A stretch of 5,859 nucleotides of DNA from Deltaproteobacteria bacterium (GTDB lineage Bacteria; Myxococcota; XYA12-FULL-58-9; JAUUZB01). The translations under genes and the position numbers were made by a program. Below are positions 1 through 5,859 of the stretch, one piece after another. The first letter of the stretch is position 1; each line of letters begins with the position of its first letter. The notes under the pieces were generated by a model. It saw only the letters and a program-made list of their open reading frames with translations, ran no database searches and had not been told where the DNA came from. The stretch is taken from NCBI GenBank assembly GCA_030590185.1, contig JAUUZB010000313.1, positions 1 through 5,859 on the forward strand, in the 5' to 3' direction.

Positions 1-481
1 CATCCTCGCCGCGCCGCTTGGCGCAGGCCTCGCCGAGATCGCTGTTGCAGGCCTCGTCGGAGTCGCAGGCGGTGCGGCTCTCTTGGCTCGCGATGCCGCG
101 GTAGGCCGACACCTTGTCTTCGACGTTGGTGCCGCCAAAGGCCGCCTGGTATTTCGCGGCGGGCGACTCGCTCTGTTCACCCGCCCAGCGGAAGTTGATG
201 CTGTCCTGATAGGTGGCCCAGTGATAGCCCGTCCACGGGATCCGCTCCGCCTCGCCATTGAGCGGCAGCTCCTCGAGGCGTAGCTCGAGGCTGGAATCGA
301 AGATGCTCGGATCGTCGCGGGAGCCCCAGCGCAGACCGCCGTTCTCATTAAAGACCGCTCGCTCCCAGGCCACGTCAGCGAGCTCGTCGCCAAAGGGGTC
401 CGCGTCCCCGCAACCGCCGAGCAGGCAGCAGCCCGTGATCCCAGCCAAAATGCCCGTGATGGAGATAATTGAGCGTGTCAT
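1..481 (-). CDS. Lipoprotein, probable transglutaminase-elicitor-like family, N-terminal part only
   Basis: The frame opens at an ATG at 481 and runs 160 codons without a stop off the left edge, so the C-terminus is missing. The N-terminus (MTRSIISITGILAG...) is a lipoprotein signal peptide with a short basic n-region and a hydrophobic core. It has two possible lipoboxes, ITGC (residues 15-18) and LGGC (21-24), predicting lipid anchoring. The start is supported by GAGGA on the minus strand, 8 bases before the ATG. The mature part contains PWTGYHWATYQDSINFRW (about residues 92-109), then a segment resembling SPxxKYxxAFG, then a Cys-containing stretch ending CAKRRGED. From memory this pattern matches bacterial relatives of the Phytophthora GP42 transglutaminase elicitor family. 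In that family the catalytic Cys lies shortly downstream, which would be outside the window. The lipoprotein call is firm; the family call is moderate and the enzymatic role is inferred. It is transcribed divergently from the gene starting at 765. Confidence 0.7.
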   Translation of the reverse strand, partial: MTRSIISITGILAGITGCCLLGGCGDADPFGDELADVAWERAVFNENGGLRWGSRDDPSIFDSSLELRLEELPLNGEAERIPWTGYHWATYQDSINFRWAGEQSESPAAKYQAAFGGTNVEDKVSAYRGIASQESRTACDSDEACNSDLGEACAKRRGED

Positions 482-489
482 TCTGGATG

Positions 490-494
490 TCCTC
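490..494 (-). promoter_or_regulatory. Shine-Dalgarno site of the lipoprotein gene
   Basis: GAGGA on the minus strand lies 8 bases upstream of the ATG at 481. It is the clearest ribosome binding site in the window and fixes the lipoprotein start. The neighbouring genes starting at 765 and 5208 have no comparable site. Confidence 0.7.
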
Positions 495-498
495 GCGA

Positions 499-519
499 CC
501 CTAGGCGTTCGCCTATGGG
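499..519 (-). other. Hairpin in the lipoprotein 5' leader
   Basis: Arms 499-506 and 511-519 pair over 8 base pairs with one bulged base (516) and a four-base loop (507-510). On the minus strand the structure would lie in the untranslated leader, ending 4 bases before the Shine-Dalgarno site. It has no following U-run, so it is not a standard terminator. It may stabilise the mRNA, modulate translation or bind a protein; the function is inferred only. Confidence 0.4.
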
Positions 520-550
520 CCTTAACGTGGTGCGTCATCAACTCGCTAAG

Positions 551-577
551 GTAGGCAGTTAACACACACTGTCCTAC
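551..577. repeat. Bulged inverted repeat, operator-like
   Basis: The left arm GTAGGCAGT (551-559) and right arm ACTGTCCTAC (568-577) are reverse complements except for one extra base (572), separated by 8 bases (560-567). The repeat overlaps the spacer and -10 of the candidate minus-strand promoter at 557-585. That is where a dimeric repressor would be expected to bind. No regulator gene is visible in the window to pair with it. Confidence 0.45.
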
Positions 578-585
578 ATCGTCAA
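557..585 (-). promoter_or_regulatory. Candidate sigma70-type promoter for the lipoprotein gene
   Basis: On the minus strand TTGACG (580-585, five of six consensus bases) is followed after 17 bases by TTAACT (557-562, three of six). Transcription would start near 550 and give a leader of about 70 bases carrying the 499-519 hairpin. The -35 and spacing are good but the -10 is weak, so an activator or another sigma factor may be needed. Confidence 0.35.
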
Positions 586-664
586 CAAGAAACCTACACC
601 GGGGAAGCGCGCCCCCGGGGACCCGGTAAGCTCAGTGAAAACGAGCGGTTTACCAGATTCAGGC

Positions 665-670
665 TATATT
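665..670 (+). promoter_or_regulatory. Possible -10 element for the gene at 765
   Basis: TATATT matches five of six bases of the sigma70 -10 consensus and lies in the AT-richest part of the intergenic region. Transcription would start near 677, about 90 bases before the ATG. No TTGACA-like hexamer sits at the right distance, so this is only suggestive. Confidence 0.2.
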
Positions 671-764
671 ATCGGCGGTATGTCTGGCGCGTTGCGTTAT
701 TTTTCCGGGCGGCCCGTGTCGACCGATCCATCTTTCGCCTTCGGCCAAACCTTCCGAACGTGCA

Positions 765-1376
765 ATGATGCGCGCCATGACCCACGGTGGCCTGGCCCTC
801 TTGGTGACGGCATTCATTGTCTGCTCCCCGGCCCACGGCGCCGACGAAGAGGACGGGGCGGACGGGAACGGGGACACCTCTGCCTACGAGGGCGGAATCA
901 GCATCGGGTTGTCCGCCGCCTTCACGCATCTCGCGAGCGGCGTCGAGGGAGCGGCGCTCGGCTACGAGGTCACCGGCAGCATCCGCCTGCTCGGCATCTA
1001 TTGGTGGGCCTCCCAGGGTTTTCTGTGGCTCTTCGATGACGACTTCGAAGCCCTCTTCTACTACGAGGCCGGTGTCTGGTTGGGGGTCAACCTCGGCCTG
1101 GGCTTCGCCATCGGCGGCACCCGCGACCCGCCGGTGCAGTGGAACCTCTTTATAGGGTTACCGATCCCGATCGTCGGCATGGATGAGCCGGAGCTGTTCC
1201 CGGGCTTCTTCGTCGAGCCCTACTACCGGCCGTCCTTTCACATCTCCGGCAGCGACGTGCTCTGGGACCACGAGATCGGCCTCATCCTCAAGCTCACCAC
1301 CCTGGAGTTCGAGTGGCCATGGGCCGACGACGGGGAGGCGGATTCCGAGACCGAGGCGGATTCCGAGGCCGACTAG
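765..1376 (+). CDS. Exported protein of unknown function, beta-barrel-like with acidic tail
   Basis: This 203-residue protein is not recognised as a member of a named family. The N-terminus (MMRAMTHGGLALLVTAFIVC...) is a Sec signal peptide with probable cleavage after A-H-G at residues 23-25. The ATG at 765 is preferred because starts at 768 or 777 shorten the n-region, and 777 removes its only arginine. None has a clear Shine-Dalgarno site. The mature protein alternates aromatic and small or hydrophobic residues in short glycine-rich strands (FYYEAGVWLGVNLGLGFAIGG, FFVEPYYRPSF, EIGLILKLTTLEFEW). This suggests a small outer-membrane barrel or a periplasmic beta protein. An acidic segment follows the signal peptide, and the tail is a doubled EADSET/EADSEA motif. 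It converges on the cyclase gene with one base between stop codons. Confidence 0.75.
   Translation: MMRAMTHGGLALLVTAFIVCSPAHGADEEDGADGNGDTSAYEGGISIGLSAAFTHLASGVEGAALGYEVTGSIRLLGIYWWASQGFLWLFDDDFEALFYYEAGVWLGVNLGLGFAIGGTRDPPVQWNLFIGLPIPIVGMDEPELFPGFFVEPYYRPSFHISGSDVLWDHEIGLILKLTTLEFEWPWADDGEADSETEADSEAD
1335..1370 (+). repeat. Two-copy 18-base tandem repeat in the tail of the exported protein
   Basis: Units 1335-1352 (gaggcggattccgagacc) and 1353-1370 differ at one base (A1350 versus G1368). The repeat is in frame and encodes EADSET followed by EADSEA just before the final Asp and stop. The near identity points to recent in-frame duplication, which would make the acidic tail length-variable between strains. 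Confidence 0.85.
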
Positions 1377-1377
1377 G

Positions 1378-4300
1378 TCACTCCCCAAAGGCCTCCGCCA
1401 CCTGCTTCTCGAGCTCGGCGAAGGTCCGTCGGAACAGCGGCAGGCTGCGCAGCTGCGCCTCGTGCTCCCGACAATGCTCCATCGCGACCCGCGCCGCCCT
1501 GGCTTCCTTGCGGGTGATGGCGATGCGCATCAAGTGTAGCTCGCCGGCCAGCTCCGACTCGCGCAGACCGGCCTTCTGCACCCGTTCGCAGCCCTCGCGA
1601 CACAGGCGGGTACCCTCGAGCGGGTCCTCGGTGAGGGCGATGGCAGCGCCGAGGTGGACGTGGGCCTCGGCCACGGTCAGCTCCTCCCCGAGGTCGCGCG
1701 CCAGGCCCATGGCCCGCGCCAGCAACGGTCGCGCCTCCTCGGCCCGGCCCGCCCACAGGTGGGTCTGGCCGAGATTGACCAAGTCGACCGCCTCAGCCGA
1801 CCAATCGCGCAGGGCCCGATCCATGACCAAGGCCTCGTTGAAGCCCCGCACCGCCATGTCGAAGTGGCCATTGAGCATGTCGCAATAAGCGACATTGGTG
1901 GCGGCCATTGCCGCGAGCCGCAGTTGCTCGCTCCGGCGGGTGTCCCCCTTGATCTGGGCGTAGATCGCCCGGGCCCGGTCGATGTTGCCGGTGGCGATCA
2001 TGATATTGGCGCGGACCAACTGGATGCGGGCGAGCCGGTAGTCGTCGTTAGGGGTGAGCGCCGCGGCCTTGTCGAGCCACTGGTTGGCGATCTCCGGCTC
2101 AAAGCTGTGGGTATGGGTCTCAGCGATCAACCGGGCCGCGTCGGAGCGGTGGGCCGACGAGGCCTGGGAGTTGTAGACGCGCTCCAGACGCTCGCGAGCT
2201 TTTTTCGGCCTACCGAAGGCGACCAGGGCGCGGCCGAGCCAGAAGTCGACCTCCCCGCGCGCCGCGGCGTCGAGATCGTCCCAGTGTTCGGCCGCCAGCT
2301 TGCGGCCGAGGCGCACGGTCGGACCGGGCTGCCCACCGCGGGCCGTGGCCACAAAACGCAACAGGGCCATGCGCGCCAGACGACGGCGAGTCGGCGACGT
2401 CTCCGGTGGCAGATGACGCGCCGTCGCTTCCCAGCGGTCGATCAAATCGATGGCCTCGCGATCGAGCCCGGCGCGCATCGCGGTTCGCGCCGCGCGTTGG
2501 TACCAGTCGACCGCCTCCTCCCACTGTTCCGCCCGTTCCCGGTGCAGCGCCAGGGTCGCCGGTGCCCGACGGGGGTCATCGTTCGAGAGCTTCTCGAGGG
2601 CGTCGGCGATGCGGCGATGCAGCTCACGGCGCTCGTCCCCGGGGATGGTACCGTAGGCCACGGCGCGGGTGACGCCATCGCGGAACATATAACCCGATTG
2701 TTCGTGGGCGCTCGCCACGATCACCCGCTCTGAGGCCAACCGGGTCACCGCTTCCTCGAGCCAGTCCGAGTCGAGCTCAGCCTCGAGAACCGTGTCGGAG
2801 ACCTCCTCGAGCAACGGTTTACCGAAACGCCGGCCGACCACGCTCGCCATGCGCAACAGCCGGCGTTCGAGCGCGCCGAGGTCGTCGAGACGAGCCAGCG
2901 CTACCTGCGCCAGGGTGCGCGGCACGATGTCATCGAGCAGGCGCACCCCTGGCTCCGGCGCCACCGCCACCGCGCCCCGGCGCTCGACCAGCTGCCGCTC
3001 CCCCAAGAAACGCAGGATCTCCACCAGGTGACCCGGGCGCCCGCGGGCGCGCTCCCACAGGAAGACCGCCAGGTCCGGGTCGACCTCCTTGGCCCGCAGC
3101 TCGTGGGCGACCAATGCGGTAGAGTCCGCGAGGGTCAGATCCTTGAGCTCGATCTCGGTGTCGAGCCCCCGGCGCAGATCCTTGAGAACCGGATCACGGC
3201 GATAGGTGCCGATCATCAAGAAGCGGCCACGGCCGCCTACCGCAGTTAGGCGTTGGGTGAGCTCCACGGTCAGGGTGTCGGCGAAATGCAGATCCTCGAT
3301 CACGTAGAGCACGGGCTCGTGTTTGACCCGCTTGATCAGGAACTCGACGATGCTGGCCAGCACGCGCTCGCGGGCGTGCAGGTCCGCGAGATCGACGAGC
3401 GCCTCCGAGAGGCCGTCGGTCCGCTGCACGGGCTGGAGCAGGGAGATTAACTCCGGCGCGCCGCCCTTGAGCTTGAAAGATTCGAGTCCGGCGCGGATCC
3501 GCTCCCGGCGGTCCTCGTCGCTGTCCTTCTCGGTGAGGCCGAGGAAGTTGGCGAACATCGCCACCACCGGCGTGAGCGGCGCAGAGCGGGTGGCGAAACG
3601 GCAGCGCCCGAGCACACCGACCCCGCCGCCGAGGATCCAGCGGTCGATCACCGAGGAGAGGATGAAACTCTTGCCGGCGCCGCCCTCCCCCACCACTCCA
3701 ATGATCTGACCGTCCCCGGCGAGCCCCCGGTCGACCGCCTCGTTGAGCGCCGCGATCTCGTCGACGCGGCCGGCGCAGAAGCGCGACTGTTGCCGTGCCT
3801 GCACGAAGTGGGCGCGACCCTCGGTCGGCCCGTGGATGACATACATCGAGACGCTGCTGGTCTTGCCCTTGACCCGTACCGGCCCGCGGCTGGAGTGCTC
3901 GAACTCACCGGCCACGGCGTTGCGCACCGGGGTGGTGACCAACACCTCGAAGGCCTCGGCCGCGGCCGCCGTGCGCGCCGCGAGGTTGACGGTGTCGCCG
4001 ACCACCGTGATGTCGTGCTTGAGATCACTGCCGATGGCACCGAAGTAGACTCGACCGGCGTGCACACCGGTTCGCATCGAGACGTTGACCTGATTCGCGG
4101 CGGCGTAGCCGCGGATGCGCGCCGTTGACTCCAACCCGGCGAGCAACGCCCGCTCGGCGTCGTTGTTCGCCGGCATGTGCAAGCCGAAGATCACCATCAC
4201 CCGGTGACCGCGCTCGGCCAGGTCCGCCTTGGTCACGATGCCGCCGTACGTGCGGTAGGCCCGCAGCAGGGAGCGGGCGACGTCGATCGCGATGTTGAGG

Positions 4301-5208
4301 TTGACCGGCGCCGAGGAGGGGCTCGTTCGAACCGAGCTGGCGCCGAGCTCCAGGCCCTGTACCTCGACGAACAGCACCACCACGTTGCGCAGCTCACCCT
4401 CGATCCGCCAACCCTTGGGGGTGCTCTTCATCCGCCCGGTCAGCGGCTGTGGCACCAACGGTTCCAGCAGCGCGATCTTCTCCTCGACCTGGCTCCGAGT
4501 GCGATCACCGAGCTCAGCGATCGGCACGGTGGCCGGCCACTCGCGCAGCCCGCGCACCACCGCGCGGTCATCGCGCCGGTCGACGACCTCGACATCTCGG
4601 CCGATCAGGCGAACCAGCGCAGCGTCGGCCACGATCTCGTTCGGCTGGGCGATCTGTTGCAACACCAGGGCGCGGTGGGCGGTCAAGCCGGCACAGACCG
4701 CCGTGCGCCGGGTGTAGTCGCCGAGCACCGGGATGTCGATCTGTCCCGCCGCCAAACCGATGCGCAGCATCAGCTCACCGCTGCGGCCGTCGAGCAACCG
4801 GCCGAGCTCGCCGTGCATGATCCGCAGGCAGGCGAGGGCCGCGGCCACCGCCCGGCGCGCCTGGTCGTCGCCGCGGAAGACCACGGTAATCGAGTCGCCG
4901 CCGAACTGCACCACGTAACCGCCGTAGGGGAAGATCGCCTCATCGAGCAGGTGCGTGAATACCTCGTTGAGGATGTGCGAAAGCTTGCCGAGACCCTCGG
5001 GTCCCTGGGAGGACAAGCCTTCGCACAGCGAGGTGAAGCCGACGACGTCGGCGAACATGACAGAGCCCTCGAAGCTCTGGTTGCCGACGGAGCTTTCGGT
5101 TGGGTCGGCGAGGACCTTCTCGACTATGTGGTACGGGACTGCGCGGCAGAGTGCCTCGAGGTATGCGATCCGTTGCTCGCGGCGGGCCTTGGACTCGGTG
5201 CGGGCCAT
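1378..5208 (-). CDS. Class III adenylate cyclase with C1-C2 cyclase pair, AAA/STAND ATPase and TPR-like region
   Basis: This is a 1276-residue, probably cytosolic protein without a signal peptide or membrane segment, predicted to convert ATP to cAMP. Cyclase domain C1 spans about 45-205: metal-site D54 (FADVVGF) and D105 (FGGD) are kept, but the transition-state Asn/Arg are absent. Domain C2 spans about 272-430: E282 and H335 replace the metal Asps, while K327, T401, N408 and R412 (GDTVNLAAR) are kept. The ATPase spans about 476-690, with Walker A GEGGAGKS (507-514) and a Walker B-like stretch ending IEDLHFAD (637-644). A winged-helix-like linker follows to about 860, then TPR-like helical repeats to the end. 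The layout matches animal soluble adenylyl cyclase (ADCY10). The ATG is the first possible start after an in-frame TAG four codons upstream; there is no Shine-Dalgarno site. The CPBP gene ends 74 bases upstream on the same strand. The input signal is unknown. Confidence 0.93.
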   Translation of the reverse strand: MARTESKARREQRIAYLEALCRAVPYHIVEKVLADPTESSVGNQSFEGSVMFADVVGFTSLCEGLSSQGPEGLGKLSHILNEVFTHLLDEAIFPYGGYVVQFGGDSITVVFRGDDQARRAVAAALACLRIMHGELGRLLDGRSGELMLRIGLAAGQIDIPVLGDYTRRTAVCAGLTAHRALVLQQIAQPNEIVADAALVRLIGRDVEVVDRRDDRAVVRGLREWPATVPIAELGDRTRSQVEEKIALLEPLVPQPLTGRMKSTPKGWRIEGELRNVVVLFVEVQGLELGASSVRTSPSSAPVNLNIAIDVARSLLRAYRTYGGIVTKADLAERGHRVMVIFGLHMPANNDAERALLAGLESTARIRGYAAANQVNVSMRTGVHAGRVYFGAIGSDLKHDITVVGDTVNLAARTAAAAEAFEVLVTTPVRNAVAGEFEHSSRGPVRVKGKTSSVSMYVIHGPTEGRAHFVQARQQSRFCAGRVDEIAALNEAVDRGLAGDGQIIGVVGEGGAGKSFILSSVIDRWILGGGVGVLGRCRFATRSAPLTPVVAMFANFLGLTEKDSDEDRRERIRAGLESFKLKGGAPELISLLQPVQRTDGLSEALVDLADLHARERVLASIVEFLIKRVKHEPVLYVIEDLHFADTLTVELTQRLTAVGGRGRFLMIGTYRRDPVLKDLRRGLDTEIELKDLTLADSTALVAHELRAKEVDPDLAVFLWERARGRPGHLVEILRFLGERQLVERRGAVAVAPEPGVRLLDDIVPRTLAQVALARLDDLGALERRLLRMASVVGRRFGKPLLEEVSDTVLEAELDSDWLEEAVTRLASERVIVASAHEQSGYMFRDGVTRAVAYGTIPGDERRELHRRIADALEKLSNDDPRRAPATLALHRERAEQWEEAVDWYQRAARTAMRAGLDREAIDLIDRWEATARHLPPETSPTRRRLARMALLRFVATARGGQPGPTVRLGRKLAAEHWDDLDAAARGEVDFWLGRALVAFGRPKKARERLERVYNSQASSAHRSDAARLIAETHTHSFEPEIANQWLDKAAALTPNDDYRLARIQLVRANIMIATGNIDRARAIYAQIKGDTRRSEQLRLAAMAATNVAYCDMLNGHFDMAVRGFNEALVMDRALRDWSAEAVDLVNLGQTHLWAGRAEEARPLLARAMGLARDLGEELTVAEAHVHLGAAIALTEDPLEGTRLCREGCERVQKAGLRESELAGELHLMRIAITRKEARAARVAMEHCREHEAQLRSLPLFRRTFAELEKQVAEAFGE

Positions 5209-5214
5209 GTGGGG

Positions 5215-5220
5215 ATTCTA
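5215..5220 (-). promoter_or_regulatory. Candidate -10 element, possible leaderless start of the cyclase gene
   Basis: On the minus strand TAGAAT (five of six consensus bases) ends 6 bases before the cyclase ATG. Transcription would therefore begin at or next to the start codon. This fits the absence of a Shine-Dalgarno site before 5208. No good -35 is seen 16-18 bases upstream. The TAG of this hexamer is also the in-frame stop that bounds the reading frame. Confidence 0.3.
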
Positions 5221-5282
5221 GTAGCAGAGGGCCGGCGGGAGCGACAGAGGGGGGAGGCGGCCGCCAACCGCAAGGAACGACC

Positions 5283-5859
5283 TCAGCCGCCGGACGCGAC
5301 GGGCCCCTGATCCCGGCGCCGCAACAACCACCAAACCAACAGATAGCTGAGCGCCAGCATCCCCAGCGGCACCAGGCCGACGCGCAGGGTCTTGCCCAGC
5401 CAGAGGTCCGGCTCCCCCACCGCGTGGGTGGTCTTGGTGAAGCTGCGCAGCGCGAACACCCAACCGCCGTGCAGACCGATCGCCAGAAAGAGCGAATCGG
5501 TACGCAGCACCGCGTAGCCGAGGATCCAACCGAACAAGGTCAGGGTCACCAAACCGGAGAGCAACAGGCCCGGATCGGAAAAACGTACGAAGGCGTTTGG
5601 TAGGAGGGCAAAACCACTCCACCACTCGACCGAGGCGAGCGACGGCACGCCGCGGCCCGGCTTGATGAAGTGAATCACCGCGAACAGCACCGACAGCACA
5701 CCCAGCGCCCACGGCCAGGGGAGCCGGCGCCGCAACACGCCGAACAGCGCCCCCCTAAAGAACGCCTCCTCGATCACCGCCACCACCACGCCGGTGAGTA
5801 AGGCGCTGGCCAGCTTGGAAACCACACTCCCCGCGGTCAAGCCGTCGTCCCACGCCATC
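5283..5859 (-). CDS. CPBP-family intramembrane metalloprotease, 5' end outside the window
   Basis: The frame is open from the right edge to a TGA at 5283-5285, giving 191 residues from the first visible ATG at 5858. The true start is probably outside, because CPBP (CAAX protease and bacteriocin-processing) proteins normally have more membrane helices before the first catalytic motif. Motif 1 is IEEAFFRG with E30, E31 and R35; motif 2 is F59xxxH63; a third conserved His is H130 in IGLHGGW. These glutamates and histidines form the metal/catalytic site in the Rce1-like family, within the membrane. Hydrophobic segments lie at about 16-29, 49-64, 98-118, 123-137 and 160-179, and the tail is basic (LLRRRDQ). 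The substrate cannot be told from the sequence. It precedes the cyclase gene by 74 bases with no terminator between, so co-transcription is possible. Confidence 0.88.
   Translation of the reverse strand, partial: MAWDDGLTAGSVVSKLASALLTGVVVAVIEEAFFRGALFGVLRRRLPWPWALGVLSVLFAVIHFIKPGRGVPSLASVEWWSGFALLPNAFVRFSDPGLLLSGLVTLTLFGWILGYAVLRTDSLFLAIGLHGGWVFALRSFTKTTHAVGEPDLWLGKTLRVGLVPLGMLALSYLLVWWLLRRRDQGPVASGG

Larger units (their letters stand above)
482..764. other. Divergent intergenic region
   Basis: This 283-base region separates the lipoprotein gene (minus) from the exported-protein gene (plus). It contains the minus-strand promoter, operator-like repeat and leader hairpin listed separately. 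It also holds a GC-rich stem (599-604 with 613-618) that includes the 8-base palindrome CCCCGGGG at 613-620. A -10-like TATATT lies at 665-670 on the plus strand without a recognisable -35. No RNA gene or convincing small ORF was found. A GTG-initiated frame from 635 only shadows the gene at 765. Confidence 0.6.

Noticed and set aside
599..620. GC-rich stem and CCCCGGGG palindrome as a terminator
   Set aside because: It has no U-run on either strand and no gene ends there; both flanking genes read away from it.
740..758. Short inverted repeat TTCGG...CCGAA just before the ATG at 765
   Set aside because: Five-base arms with a 9-base loop occur readily by chance in GC-rich sequence, so this is not strong enough to call a regulatory hairpin.
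635..1039. GTG-initiated plus-strand frame overlapping the exported-protein gene
   Set aside because: Its second half is Arg-rich out-of-frame translation of the gene at 765, and it has no Shine-Dalgarno site or motif.
1654..2733. Plus-strand 359-residue open frame opposite the TPR region
   Set aside because: It has low-complexity Arg/Gly/Asp-rich composition and no domain signature, and is fully antisense to the cyclase gene.
4177..5310. Plus-strand 377-residue open frame opposite the cyclase gene
   Set aside because: It lies antisense to well-conserved cyclase codons and shows no recognisable motif. Long antisense frames are expected in GC-rich DNA.
1..5859. CRISPR array, tRNA, rRNA, insertion sequence or attachment site
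   Set aside because: No regularly spaced repeats, cloverleaf-like segments, transposase motifs or terminal inverted repeats were seen on either strand by eye.

Overview
The window is GC-rich chromosomal DNA from a bacterium, most likely a Myxococcota (deltaproteobacterial) genome. This is inferred from three things: the codon bias toward G/C in third positions, a very long cyclase-ATPase-repeat signalling protein, and a lipoprotein resembling the transglutaminase-elicitor family. No rRNA, tRNA, CRISPR array, insertion sequence or phage gene was seen, and the four genes look like ordinary chromosomal genes.

Layout from left to right. (1) Positions 1-481, minus strand: the N-terminal 160 residues of a secreted lipoprotein, cut by the left window edge, probably a transglutaminase-elicitor-like protein. 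(2) Positions 482-764: a 283-base divergent intergenic region, AT-richer than its surroundings. It holds a candidate minus-strand promoter overlapped by a bulged inverted repeat, and a hairpin next to the lipoprotein's Shine-Dalgarno site. (3) Positions 765-1376, plus strand: a small exported protein of unknown function with beta-barrel-like sequence and an acidic tail encoded by an 18-base tandem duplication. (4) Positions 1378-5208, minus strand: a 1276-residue class III nucleotide cyclase with two cyclase domains, an AAA/STAND-type ATPase and a long TPR-like helical region, the same order as animal soluble adenylyl cyclase (ADCY10). It converges on gene 3 with one base between the stop codons. 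(5) Positions 5283-5859, minus strand: the C-terminal part of a CPBP-family membrane protease, cut by the right window edge. It lies 74 bases upstream of the cyclase on the same strand.

The most informative result is the residue pattern of the two cyclase domains. The first keeps both metal-binding aspartates but has lost the transition-state Asn/Arg pair. The second has lost both metal aspartates but keeps Asn, Arg and the adenine-recognition Lys/Thr. They therefore read as complementary halves of one pseudo-heterodimeric catalytic site, predicted to make cAMP. The protease and cyclase could be co-transcribed. However, a good -10 hexamer just before the cyclase start, and the absence of a Shine-Dalgarno site, also allow a separate leaderless transcript. 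No functional link between the cyclase and the exported proteins can be shown from the sequence.
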